From contig NZ_LT821227.1 of assembly GCF_900169485.1 (NCBI RefSeq), positions 248,001 through 312,000 on the forward strand: a DNA stretch of 64,000 bases. Direction: 5' to 3'. The stretch comes from Phoenicibacter congonensis. GTDB lineage: Bacteria > Actinomycetota > Coriobacteriia > Coriobacteriales > Eggerthellaceae. The position numbers were made by a program, and so were the translations under genes. Of this stretch, positions 20,116-28,550 are shown piece by piece (positions within the stretch are counted from its first letter, which is position 1; each line of letters begins with the position of its first letter). Below the pieces are notes generated by a model. It searched no databases. It saw only the letters and a program-made list of their open reading frames with translations, and was not told the origin of the DNA.

Positions 20116-21063
20116 ATGCAAAAACTAACAGCTGCTGATGTTCGTGTCCCAATGGATGTTCCAGCAGAATCACGTGACACATATATAGCAAACTTTTTAA
20201 AAGCAACTCGTGAGACCGGCAGATTGATGCTTTTCGCTTGTGACCAAAAAATCGAGCACATGAACAAAGATTTTTATGGAGAAGGAATTGATATAGCTGA
20301 TTGTGAGCCACAACATCTTTTTGAAATTGGGAAAAATGGTGTAATTGGTGTTCTCGCGGGTCAGCGTGGATTAGTTGCTCAGTATGCTGCTGATTATCCA
20401 GAAATCAACTATTTAATCAAAATGAACAGTAAAACCAATCTTGTAAAAACTTCACAAGAGGATCCTTATTCACCACAGCTGACTGACCTGGAGGCTGTGC
20501 TGCAAATGCGCGAAAATGGCGTAAATGTCGTGGGTCTTGGCTACACAATTTATCTTGGCAGTGAATATGAAGCAACTATGATGGCTGAAGCAGGCCAGCT
20601 TATTGCTCAAGCACACGAACTTGGACTGCTTGTTGTCCTTTGGATTTACCCACGTGGAAAAGCCGTCACAGCAGAAAAAGATCCTGATTTGATTGCTGGT
20701 GCTGCTGGTGTTGCGCTTTGTTTGGGTGCTGATTTTGTAAAAGTTAATCCTCCAAAACCAGAAGATGGAAAAACTCCTGCAGAAGCACTTTCTATTGCTG
20801 CAAAAGCAGCTGGCAGAACCGGACTTGTTTGCGCGGGCGGTGGAACAGTTGACGCTAAGACATTCCTTACGCAACTATATGACCAAATCCATGTTGGTGG
20901 TGCCTGCGGCAATGCAACAGGCAGAAACATCCATCAACGCTCACTTGATGAAGCAGTTCGTTTAACTAAAGCTATTTCTACTATCACTCTAGCTGACGCA
21001 TCTGTAGATGAGGCTCTTGAAGTTTTCAACGGCGACAAAGACTTTGGTTATGAAAATATCTAA
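20116..21063 (+). CDS. Class I fructose-bisphosphate aldolase, DhnA/archaeal type
   Basis: This 315-residue TIM-barrel protein belongs to the DhnA/DeoC-like aldolase family, which cleaves fructose 1,6-bisphosphate or related ketose phosphates through a Schiff-base lysine. Visible features are the N-terminal FACDQKIEHM, WIYPRGKAV, the barrel strand GADFVKVNPPKP with a candidate Schiff-base Lys, CAGGG near 250 (phosphate-binding), and GNATGRNIHQR at the end. The ATG at 20116 follows GGAGG; an upstream in-frame ATG lacks one. A terminator follows. Glycolytic FBP aldolase is the likeliest role; a transaldolase-like LsrF/AroA' activity cannot be excluded by reading. Confidence 0.82.
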   Translation: MQKLTAADVRVPMDVPAESRDTYIANFLKATRETGRLMLFACDQKIEHMNKDFYGEGIDIADCEPQHLFEIGKNGVIGVLAGQRGLVAQYAADYPEINYLIKMNSKTNLVKTSQEDPYSPQLTDLEAVLQMRENGVNVVGLGYTIYLGSEYEATMMAEAGQLIAQAHELGLLVVLWIYPRGKAVTAEKDPDLIAGAAGVALCLGADFVKVNPPKPEDGKTPAEALSIAAKAAGRTGLVCAGGGTVDAKTFLTQLYDQIHVGGACGNATGRNIHQRSLDEAVRLTKAISTITLADASVDEALEVFNGDKDFGYENI

Positions 21064-21089
21064 ATAAATTTAAAAATAGACTTTTTTAT

Positions 21090-21126
21090 AAAGGGCTAAG
21101 AATATATTCTTAGTCCTTTATTTTTT
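21090..21126 (+). terminator. Intrinsic terminator after the aldolase gene
   Basis: CTAAGAA and TTCTTAG pair around a tata loop, extended outward by AAAGG/CCTTT, followed by a T-run. Confidence 0.85.
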
Positions 21127-21326
21127 GCTCCTATCTTTTGATTGACTTCTTCTCCTATTCTAGGCACAGAAAGAGCCAAGCCAATTACTAAACATATTTT
21201 GTAGCTTCTTTAACATCCTCAAAACAAAGAATTCAAAACAGTATTTGTCATGTGTAGTTTTTTAACAGTTAGGTTATTTGTTATTGTTGATGCATTATCT
21301 ATTTTTTGCTGCTTTAAAAATCAACG

Positions 21327-22196
21327 ATGTCGTTGTCTATAATTGAAATAGATGTTAATTCTGCATTTTTTTCTGCTCTGAGGAACAAGGCAAGAACCAA
21401 GGAGCCGTTTGTGGGGGAAGAAAAACAACATTTAATCACTAAATTAAAGAAAACACGCGACCACATTATTGAACTTGTGATGGAGCGAGAAGACATTCTT
21501 TTGCAACAAAACCCTGCTATTGAAGCTGACTATATGGTTAAAGTCGGAGCCTATGAATTAAAGTGTGCTGAGGCAGAATTGTCAGCAAGAAGAGCTAAAA
21601 GAAAGTTAGCACTGTGTCAGGCTCAAGTTAATTTGGGTAATCCAGTCGACGAGGACCAAATAGAAAATGAGTTAGATGCAGAGCTTGAGAAGTGGATGCT
21701 AGATGTCCAACAGAAACAGGTTCAAGTTTTTTCACTTTTGGATAGACGTTCTAGCTCAACAGTTATGAGCCAATCGGATTCAAAAAAACTAAAAGAGATT
21801 TATAGGAAGCTTTGTAAAAAACTGCATCCTGATTTAAACCCTCTTCTTACCGACTATGAGTTAAATTTATTTTCTGGAATTCAAAAAGCCTATGAGCGTG
21901 GAGATCTAGCCACTCTTGAGGCATATCTTTGGTTACTAGATGAACCTGAGGAAATCGATGACAGTAAAAAATGCGAGGAAGAACTCACTGCAGAAATTGC
22001 ACTTTTAGAAGCACAAGCAAGTGTTCAAAAAGAAATGCTAGAGGATTTAAAAAACAACTACCCATATAACTTAATTGACAAGTTGTCTAATGCTAACTGG
22101 GTTTTTGAAACAGTTAGCGTTTTTAAAACAAAAACCAAAGAATATCTAGATATTAAAGATGCATATGAAGAAGAGATTAAAAACCTCTTGTCTTGA
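21327..22196 (+). CDS. J-domain protein with coiled coil
   Basis: This 289-residue protein has a long charged helical N-terminal half (about residues 30-140), then a J-like domain at about 152-205: SKKLKEIYRKLCKKLHPDLNP carries the HPD tripeptide that stimulates Hsp70 ATPase. A second helical Glu/Leu-rich region ends the protein. It is not DnaJ/CbpA: no Gly/Phe region, zinc finger or C-terminal substrate domain. No ribosome binding site precedes the ATG; TAAAAA ends 6 nt before it, so the transcript may be leaderless. It is the first of three co-directional genes with a HIRAN protein and a Sel1-type protein. A co-chaperone role in that cassette is inferred. Confidence 0.75.
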   Translation: MSLSIIEIDVNSAFFSALRNKARTKEPFVGEEKQHLITKLKKTRDHIIELVMEREDILLQQNPAIEADYMVKVGAYELKCAEAELSARRAKRKLALCQAQVNLGNPVDEDQIENELDAELEKWMLDVQQKQVQVFSLLDRRSSSTVMSQSDSKKLKEIYRKLCKKLHPDLNPLLTDYELNLFSGIQKAYERGDLATLEAYLWLLDEPEEIDDSKKCEEELTAEIALLEAQASVQKEMLEDLKNNYPYNLIDKLSNANWVFETVSVFKTKTKEYLDIKDAYEEEIKNLLS

Positions 22197-22271
22197 GCTA
22201 TAAAATAGCATCTACGCTGGGAACTTGCTTATTCTTTGATTTTTTTGCCAATTTATTTAAAAGGAGTATTT

Positions 22272-22679
22272 TTGGAAAAAAACCTAATCGACACTAGAAA
22301 GAAATCGATAACTACACTTGCTGACACTAACAAGATGGGTTTTTCAAACATCTCCAAACCATTTAGTTCTGAAATTTTGTTATTCCGCAGGGTTAGAGTG
22401 GCTGGCACTAAAAACATTTTTAATATTGAAGAAATTATTAATGATTTAAAAGTTAATCAAAAAATGGTGTTGCTCAGAGATTCTAAACACTTAAGCGACC
22501 GGTGGGCAGTCAGAGTTATAGATTCTAAAGGCAGAAGTGTTGGATTTTTATCAAGTGATTGCAGCGAAGTTGTTTCTCGCCTAATGGATGCGGGAAAGAA
22601 GATGTTTGCAAAGATAGAAAACATTGAAAAAAGACCACACTGGAATCTGATTGAGCTTGAGGTGTATTTAGATGACTAA
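22272..22679 (+). CDS. HIRAN-domain protein
   Basis: This 135-residue protein is little more than a HIRAN domain at about residues 35-130: RVRVAGTKNIFNIEEII, MVLLRDSKHLSDRWAVRVID, and SKGRSVGFLSSD match the strand pattern including the L-x-R/D-x-x-N/H...D...AV.V...G..VG core. HIRAN domains bind DNA ends in HLTF-like helicases and occur alone in bacteria, often with repair or phage-response genes. The start is taken as TTG at 22272 because AAGGAG lies 7 nt upstream; an upstream ATG lacks it. It overlaps the next gene by 8 bp, indicating coupling. Confidence 0.75.
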   Translation: MEKNLIDTRKKSITTLADTNKMGFSNISKPFSSEILLFRRVRVAGTKNIFNIEEIINDLKVNQKMVLLRDSKHLSDRWAVRVIDSKGRSVGFLSSDCSEVVSRLMDAGKKMFAKIENIEKRPHWNLIELEVYLDD

Positions 22680-23547
22680 ATGGGTCAATGTTGACGACTT
22701 AAATGAATATGAATTCAAGCGAATAAAAAGTTCATTTTCTTTTGCTCCTGCAGGATTTAATCCTGACGAGAAAGGATTGGTGGAAATAACAATTTCTGAA
22801 CCTGTTCGCGATTGCAGAACAGGTAAATATCTTGGGCGTGAATATATTGACTACTATCCAAGAGATTTCTTAATGCCAGGTGACGATAGTTGTGGGCCAG
22901 AGATAGCGCTTAATGCTGGTGCTGCTTTTTACAATGAGGCTCTTGAATATGTAGATGAAGACATGAGAGATGTGCGTGTTGGTTGTTTTAAATCAGCAGA
23001 GCTACTTTATTTCCATGCTGCTTTGTGGGGAAACTGGGAATGCCTTAGCACATGTTGGCTAAACCTTGGTTATTTGTATGAATATAGACTTACAAATGAT
23101 GATTTATGGCCTTTGTGGATGGAAGATGTCCCAAAAACCTACCATCCTGTTTTGCAAATGCGAGATAGAGATAGTCGTGCTCATGCTTGTTATGGATTAG
23201 CGATGGAATCTGGGAGCATAGAAGCTATATATAAATATGCTGACACTGTGAGATGGGAAAAAGGGTGCAATCCAAACATTAAAGAAGCTGTCAAACTTTA
23301 TTCTCAAGCTTGGGAAAAATGTCAATATAGTGACCCTCACGTAATTGGAAGTGTTGCTTCTCGACTAGCAGGATGTTATGAGGACGAAGATGGTTGTGTT
23401 CGCGATTTAAAGAAAGCAAAAGACTTTTATGAGCGAGCAATTATGTGGTTTGAGATTTCGGCCGAATACACTTCACTTTATGAAAAAATGCTTTCTAAAT
23501 GCAAGAAAGGGCTTTCTAGAGTCGATCAAGAATTACAATTTGAATAA
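22672..23547 (+). CDS. Sel1/TPR-like repeat protein
   Basis: This 291-residue protein has about 90 N-terminal residues that I cannot assign, rich in Asp/Tyr, followed by helical repeats from about 95 onward of Sel1/TPR type (A-x-L-Y-F-H-A-A-L-W-G-N-x-x-C, L-G-Y-L-Y-E-Y-R, A-C-Y-G-L-A-M-E-S-G-S-x-x-A, and AVKLYSQAWEKC). Such repeats are protein-binding scaffolds. It is Trp- and Cys-rich for its size. The ATG overlaps the HIRAN gene stop by 8 bp, so both are probably translated together. Confidence 0.7.
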   Translation: MTKWVNVDDLNEYEFKRIKSSFSFAPAGFNPDEKGLVEITISEPVRDCRTGKYLGREYIDYYPRDFLMPGDDSCGPEIALNAGAAFYNEALEYVDEDMRDVRVGCFKSAELLYFHAALWGNWECLSTCWLNLGYLYEYRLTNDDLWPLWMEDVPKTYHPVLQMRDRDSRAHACYGLAMESGSIEAIYKYADTVRWEKGCNPNIKEAVKLYSQAWEKCQYSDPHVIGSVASRLAGCYEDEDGCVRDLKKAKDFYERAIMWFEISAEYTSLYEKMLSKCKKGLSRVDQELQFE

Positions 23548-23847
23548 ATGTTTATAAACTGTTGTTTATATTATTTCTCATTTTTTGTTTATAAATTATT
23601 TATATGCTTATTCAGTTTTTAGTTACTGTTTATTAATATTTTTTAAAATCATCTCTAGCTTTTTTATTAAAAATTCAAAGGCTAGCTTTCCCCATTTTTA
23701 TCGACCAAACAATAATTTGGCTAGTTAAAGAACTCTTTTAACTTTATTTGCTCAAGTTATGAGACCAGGATAAATAAACATCTTGCATTACATGTATAAT
23801 TTATCTGTTTGTTGCGCTTTTGTGCATAGAGTTTAAAGGGGAGAGCA
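23548..23847. other. AT-rich gap upstream of the dpp operon
   Basis: No gene was found in this stretch. The decamer TGTTTATAAA occurs at 23549 and 23586. TATAAT at 23795-23800, 48 bp before dppB, is a candidate -10 box without a recognisable -35. Confidence 0.5.
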
Positions 23848-24795
23848 ATGAGTAAATTGTTGCGTTTGATTGGGAACCGACTGATTTGGTTGCCAGTCAT
23901 GATCATTGGCGTTACTGTCCTTGTGTTTTTTATAATGTCTCTTTCTCCAATTGACCCAGCCTATTCGGTCCTTGGAGAAAATGCTACAGAAGCACAGGCT
24001 GCAGCATATCGTGCCGAACATGGGCTAGATTTGCCAGTTGTAGTTCAGTATTTCAATTTTATGGGTGGGCTTTTACATGGAGACCTCGGAACTTATGGTG
24101 CAAACAACGCCAGTGTAGCTGACCAAGTTATGCGTGCGTTGCCAGTCACACTTCAATTAACATTTTTCGGTCTCATCATCGGTGTGATAGCCTCTTTGAT
24201 TCTTGGTGTGATTTCAGCTCTTTACCGTGATCGTTGGCCCGACCACATCATTCGTGTTTTTTCCATCGCATGCATCGCAACTCCATCTTTCTGGCTTGCT
24301 GTTCTTTTAATTTTGCAATTCCAAGGAACGCTTCCTGTTGCTGGGAAGTTGCCAAGCATTTCGTCTGATTTCGGCGGTTGGTTTATGCGAATGCTTCTGC
24401 CAGCTATTTCTTTGGGAGTCCCAGTAACTGGCCAGTTAACTCGCGTAGTAAGAACTTCGATGGTTGAAGAACTTGACAAAGACTATGTTAGAACCGCGCG
24501 TGGAGCAGGCATTCCCTATGCTGTGGTTGTTGCGCGCAATGTTTTGCGTAACGCACTCATCACGCCAGTTACAGTCCTTGGTTTAAGAATTGGCTATTTA
24601 ATTGGTGGAGCTGTGATTATTGAGGTTATTTTTAATCTTCCAGGAATGGGCATGACAATTGTTTCAGCTATCCAATCTAACTACATTTATCTTGTTCAAG
24701 GCGTTGTTCTGACTGTGGCAGTTGCATTTATTTTGATTAACATCATCGTAGACATGCTCTACATTTTGATTGACCCAAGAATTAGGAGTGTTTAG
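23848..24795 (+). CDS. dppB: Dipeptide/oligopeptide ABC permease DppB-type
   Basis: This 315-residue inner-membrane permease has about six transmembrane segments: an N-terminal helix (WLPVMIIGVTVLVFFIM), then a periplasmic loop and the BPD_transp_1 core. The EAA-type loop appears around RTARGAGIPYAVVVARNVLRNAL, which contacts the ATPase. Start ATG has AAAGGGGAG upstream. It begins an operon with a permease-ATPase fusion and a second ATPase. No peptide-binding lipoprotein is encoded next to it. Confidence 0.92.
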   Translation: MSKLLRLIGNRLIWLPVMIIGVTVLVFFIMSLSPIDPAYSVLGENATEAQAAAYRAEHGLDLPVVVQYFNFMGGLLHGDLGTYGANNASVADQVMRALPVTLQLTFFGLIIGVIASLILGVISALYRDRWPDHIIRVFSIACIATPSFWLAVLLILQFQGTLPVAGKLPSISSDFGGWFMRMLLPAISLGVPVTGQLTRVVRTSMVEELDKDYVRTARGAGIPYAVVVARNVLRNALITPVTVLGLRIGYLIGGAVIIEVIFNLPGMGMTIVSAIQSNYIYLVQGVVLTVAVAFILINIIVDMLYILIDPRIRSV

Positions 24796-24796
24796 C

Positions 24797-26911
24797 ATGG
24801 CTGAATTAAACAAAACAAAAATTGCGGACGCAAAGGGTTCAATCGCTCCGAAAGGATTGCTGCGCGGAAACACAACTAATAAACTAAGTGCAGGTAAGGT
24901 TCTGCTTCGTCGATGGAACGCAATGAGCATCCGTGCGAGGATTTCACTCATTGTTTTACTATTAGTTGTCCTCACAGCAGTGTTAGCAAATTTCCTGGCG
25001 CCAATGTCTCCATATGAGATTTTCACTGCACGTCAGGCACCAGATTCTACTTTCTTGTTTGGCACCGATGACAAAGGTCGTGACGTTTTGTCAAGAATGA
25101 TGTATGGCGCGAGATATTCGCTCGTAATCGGTCTTGGGGCGACAACATTCGCATTGGTGTTTGGCTCTATCATTGGTTCTGTTGCAGCTGTTGTTCGTCC
25201 TTGGGTGTCAAATCTCATCATGAGAATTCTTGACATTATTATGAGCTTCCCGGGAATTGCATTAGCAGCAACTTTTGTCATCGTTTTTGGCAATAGCCTT
25301 CCATCACTAATTTTTGCGATTGGCTTTCTGTACATTCCACAGCTCGCGAGAATCGTTCGAGCCAACGTAATGAGTGAATATAATCAGGATTATGTTCGAG
25401 CTGTAGTTGTTAGCGGTGCAAAAGCTCCCTATATTCTTTTTAAACACGTAATCAGGAACTGCATTGCACCAGTTCTCGTTTTTACTATTGTTTTGGTTGC
25501 TGACGCTATTGTGTTTGAGGCTTCGCTTTCGTTTATCAGCGCAGGCATTCCTGAGCCAACACCAACATGGGGCAACATTTTAGCTGACGCTCGTGGTGGG
25601 GTTCTTGCTGGACAATGGTGGCAAGCGATGTTCCCAGGCCTTGCAATTATGATTACTGTTCTTTGCTTGAACATTTTCAGTGAAGGAATTACAGATGCAA
25701 TGGCAGCTCCAGCGAAAGCGCCAGTTGCCAAAGGTGATGACAAACTTGATTCTGATCGTGAAGCTGACATGTTTGTGTCTAACCCTAAACTTGCATATGA
25801 AGCGCAACGAGAAATGTTGACGAAGCGTTTGGCAGCCTTAAAAGAAACTGAAGAGAAGAGAAAAGACCGTTTCTCTGCTAAAACTGATGTGCCTCCAGTT
25901 CTTGAAGTTAAAGATTTGTGCATTCGATTCCCACGTCACGGAGAGGTTAATGTTGTAGATCACTTGAGCTTCGTAGTTCGTCCTCGCCAAACTATGGGTT
26001 TGGTTGGTGAGTCAGGTTGCGGTAAATCAATCACATCTCTTGCAATCATGGGTCTTCTTGATCGTAAAGCGCACATTTCTGGTGAAGTTCTATACAACGG
26101 AAACAACCTTCTTGCTCTAAATGAGAAAGACATGAATGAACTTCGTGGCAAAGAAATAGCGATGATTTATCAAGATGCTCTTTCTTCTTTGAATCCATCA
26201 ATGACAATTAAGGCTCAAATGAAGCAACTCACTGAACGTGGTGGAACTCGCAACGCTGAGGAGCTACTTACCTTAGTGGGTCTCGATCCTGAGCGCACCC
26301 TTCGTTCATATCCTCATGAGTTGTCAGGTGGCCAGCGCCAAAGGGTTCTCATCGCAATGGCTTTAACGCGCGATCCTAAAGTCGTGATTGCTGACGAACC
26401 CACAACTGCTCTTGACGTTACTGTTCAAAAGCAAGTTATCTCTCTTTTGAACAAACTTCAAGCTGAACTTGGATTCGCGATGGTGTTCGTGAGTCATGAC
26501 CTTGCTCTTGTAGCCGAAGTTGCAAATTCAATTACTGTTATGTATGCAGGACAAATTGTGGAGCAAGGTCCTGTGCGTGACATTTTAACTCACCCAATTC
26601 ATGAGTACACTCGTGGTCTTCTTGGTTCAGTGCTTTCAATCGAGGCAGGTGGAGATCGTTTGCACCAAGTTCCTGGATCTGTACCTTCTCCTAAAGACTT
26701 CCCTGAAGGAGACCGTTTTAGACCACGCTCGAGCCATCCTGATAAAATATCTCCTATTCCACCAATGCTGAAGCAGATTGAAGGAACTGATCATTATTAT
26801 GCCGAGCTTCCTGATTCTGAGTTGAAGCGTTTAGGAATTGAGCCCTACAAAATCAACGTTGAAGCAGCAAAGCTTGATGCACTTGAGGAGAAAGGAGCTG
26901 ACAATGACTAG
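24797..26911 (+). CDS. Fused peptide ABC permease (DppC) and ATPase (DppD)
   Basis: This 704-residue protein joins two normally separate subunits. Residues about 1-300 are a DppC-type permease: an N-terminal cytoplasmic extension, the OppC-N helix (SLIVLLLVVLTAVLANFLAP), and the EAA loop RAVVVSGAKAPYILFKHVIRN. A charged linker of about 60 residues follows. Residues about 360-610 are an ABC ATPase with Walker A GESGCGKS, signature LSGGQRQRV, Walker B VVIADEPTTALD and the H-loop SHD. The end has the oligopeptide-transporter C-terminal extension, but a CxxxxxC iron-sulfur motif is not evident. The start at 24797 has AGGAG upstream and lies 1 bp after the dppB stop. No internal stop or frameshift is present, so the fusion is real if the sequence is correct. 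Confidence 0.92.
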   Translation: MAELNKTKIADAKGSIAPKGLLRGNTTNKLSAGKVLLRRWNAMSIRARISLIVLLLVVLTAVLANFLAPMSPYEIFTARQAPDSTFLFGTDDKGRDVLSRMMYGARYSLVIGLGATTFALVFGSIIGSVAAVVRPWVSNLIMRILDIIMSFPGIALAATFVIVFGNSLPSLIFAIGFLYIPQLARIVRANVMSEYNQDYVRAVVVSGAKAPYILFKHVIRNCIAPVLVFTIVLVADAIVFEASLSFISAGIPEPTPTWGNILADARGGVLAGQWWQAMFPGLAIMITVLCLNIFSEGITDAMAAPAKAPVAKGDDKLDSDREADMFVSNPKLAYEAQREMLTKRLAALKETEEKRKDRFSAKTDVPPVLEVKDLCIRFPRHGEVNVVDHLSFVVRPRQTMGLVGESGCGKSITSLAIMGLLDRKAHISGEVLYNGNNLLALNEKDMNELRGKEIAMIYQDALSSLNPSMTIKAQMKQLTERGGTRNAEELLTLVGLDPERTLRSYPHELSGGQRQRVLIAMALTRDPKVVIADEPTTALDVTVQKQVISLLNKLQAELGFAMVFVSHDLALVAEVANSITVMYAGQIVEQGPVRDILTHPIHEYTRGLLGSVLSIEAGGDRLHQVPGSVPSPKDFPEGDRFRPRSSHPDKISPIPPMLKQIEGTDHYYAELPDSELKRLGIEPYKINVEAAKLDALEEKGADND

Positions 26912-27731
26912 AACAGATGCAACTCCAATCATTTTCCTTGATAACATTTCTGTTGATTTTAAAACGAGAACTGGGTCATTTATGCACCCAACGATTGTTC
27001 ACGCGGTTAGAGATTTGACAATTAAATTGATGCCAGGCGAGACGATTGGTATTGTTGGTGAGTCGGGTTGCGGAAAGTCGACCACTGCAAATGTTATGTG
27101 TGGATTGCAATCACCAACTAAAGGCAAGGTGTTCTTTAAGGGCAAAGATGTTACCCACAGAACAGCTGCTGACAGAAAAACAATTGGCCGCGTAATTTCT
27201 GTTGTTTTCCAAGATCCTGCTACAGCACTTAACGCTCGCATGACAATCTCTGACCAGTTAATGGACCCTATGAAAGTTCACAATGTTGGAACTCAAAAAG
27301 AGCGCGAGGCTCGTGTGCGTGAGCTGATTGGAATGGTTGGCTTGCCTGAAAGCTCACTTGATGCCTTGCCTGGGCAGCTGTCAGGTGGTCAGCGTCAGCG
27401 AGTTGCGATTGCACGTGCACTTTCATTGAAACCCGATGCGATTATTGCAGACGAACCAACCAGTGCACTTGATGTTTCTGTGCGCGCTCAAATTCTTAAT
27501 CTCTTGATGGATTTGAAAAAGGAGCTTGGTTTAGCCATGGTGTTTATTTCACATGACATCCAAACTGTTCGTTATATTTCAGACAGGGTTATTGTTATGA
27601 ATAAAGGTCAGATGGTAGAAACGGGCCCAACGAAAGACATCATGAGAAATCCACAGGATGATTATACGAAGTTATTGCTAGGTGCTGCTCCTTCGCTTTT
27701 GCATCCAGATGCAAGTGTGCTTGAGGGCTAG
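26904..27731 (+). CDS. dppF: Dipeptide/oligopeptide ABC ATPase DppF-type
   Basis: This 275-residue ATPase has Walker A GESGCGKST, signature LSGGQRQRVAIARAL, Walker B AIIADEPTSALD and an H-loop in FISHDIQTVRYISD. It would pair with the ATPase half of the preceding fusion. The ATG at 26904 lies in AAAGGAGCTGACA-ATG and overlaps the fusion's stop by 8 bp, so the longer frame opening upstream is rejected. Confidence 0.93.
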   Translation: MTRTDATPIIFLDNISVDFKTRTGSFMHPTIVHAVRDLTIKLMPGETIGIVGESGCGKSTTANVMCGLQSPTKGKVFFKGKDVTHRTAADRKTIGRVISVVFQDPATALNARMTISDQLMDPMKVHNVGTQKEREARVRELIGMVGLPESSLDALPGQLSGGQRQRVAIARALSLKPDAIIADEPTSALDVSVRAQILNLLMDLKKELGLAMVFISHDIQTVRYISDRVIVMNKGQMVETGPTKDIMRNPQDDYTKLLLGAAPSLLHPDASVLEG

Positions 27732-27745
27732 GTTGGAATAAATCT

Positions 27746-27763
27746 AAAAGTTATTTAACTTTT
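27746..27763 (+). terminator. Weak terminator-like hairpin after dppF
   Basis: AAAAGTT and AACTTTT pair around ATTT, followed by a broken T-rich tract. Confidence 0.35.
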
Positions 27764-27846
27764 ATTATTTGATTTGCAAAATGTTAGTAACTTGAAGTTT
27801 GAAATGAACTTCAGGGAGAACACTTTAAACAGGATCCTTTAGATTT

Positions 27847-27862
27847 TGTTTCACGAGAAACA
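27847..27862. promoter_or_regulatory. parS-like site between dppF and tadA
   Basis: TGTTTCACGAGAAACA is one base from the parS consensus and intergenic, 2 bp beyond the tadA stop, about 9.6 kb from the array. Confidence 0.6.
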
Positions 27863-27864
27863 GT

Positions 27865-28314
27865 TTATCTGCGTTTTTTGAAAAACTGAGACAACAAGGT
27901 GGCGCATTCTTTTTCAAGAACGCCACCTTTTACTTTAAAGTTGTGGTTTAGTCGCGCATCTTCTGCGACTTTATAAAGCGTAACAAGCGCTCCGGCTTTT
28001 TTGTCATATGCTCCGAAGACGCATCTGTCAATTCGCGCCTGGTGCATGAGGCCCGCACACATTATGCAAGGCTCTAGTGTGACATAGACTGTGCACCCAG
28101 TGAGGCGCCAAGCTTGTTTTATTTTGGAAGCTTTTTCAATCGCAATGTGCTCTGCGTGCGCAGCAGGGCTGTGAAGTTGTTCTCTCAAGTTGTGTGAGCG
28201 AGCGATGATTTTACCTTCAGCATCAACTACAATCGCTCCAATTGGCACTTCGCCTTCTATTTCCGCTTGCTTCGCTTCTTCAATTGCAATTTTCATGTAT
28301 TCTTCGTCGTTCAT
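27865..28314 (-). CDS. tadA: tRNA adenosine(34) deaminase TadA
   Basis: This 149-residue zinc deaminase makes inosine at the wobble position of tRNA-Arg(ACG). Zinc and catalytic motifs are HAEH (catalytic Glu) and the PCIMC pair in TLEPCIMCAG, and VPIGAIVVD is typical. Its length is usual. It is isolated on the minus strand between two ABC operons. No strong ribosome binding site is visible before the ATG. Confidence 0.93.
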   Translation of the reverse strand: MNDEEYMKIAIEEAKQAEIEGEVPIGAIVVDAEGKIIARSHNLREQLHSPAAHAEHIAIEKASKIKQAWRLTGCTVYVTLEPCIMCAGLMHQARIDRCVFGAYDKKAGALVTLYKVAEDARLNHNFKVKGGVLEKECATLLSQFFKKRR

Positions 28315-28550
28315 AACAACTAATTCTACTTGTGTGTTAGAAGTTTTATGAAATTAACTTGAAGTAGAGATGACTCATAATCATTAATAGGAGTGTGAAT
28401 CAGTAAAGTTTTAAGCAGAATAATATACATAGGAATTTTAATCAAACTCATTCAAATTGTTATTATTGCGTTAACTCCAATGATTAAAAGTTAATTCTAG
28501 CTGGTGCGCTATACTTAGCTAAAGTGCTCAAATTTTGGAAAGGGGAGATC

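Noticed and set aside
20470-20930. Long antisense open frames over the aldolase gene and similar overlaps elsewhere (gyrA, dpp, LicC-like gene)
   Set aside because: They mirror the codon pattern of the well-supported sense gene, lack ribosome binding sites and have no family features.
23549-23595. TGTTTATAAA direct repeats as an origin or operator
   Set aside because: Short, AT-only words in AT-rich sequence; no further copies with regular spacing.
28315-28550. T-box or other riboswitch upstream of the TrpX-type binding protein
   Set aside because: No T-box core sequence, specifier stem or terminator is visible in this gap.
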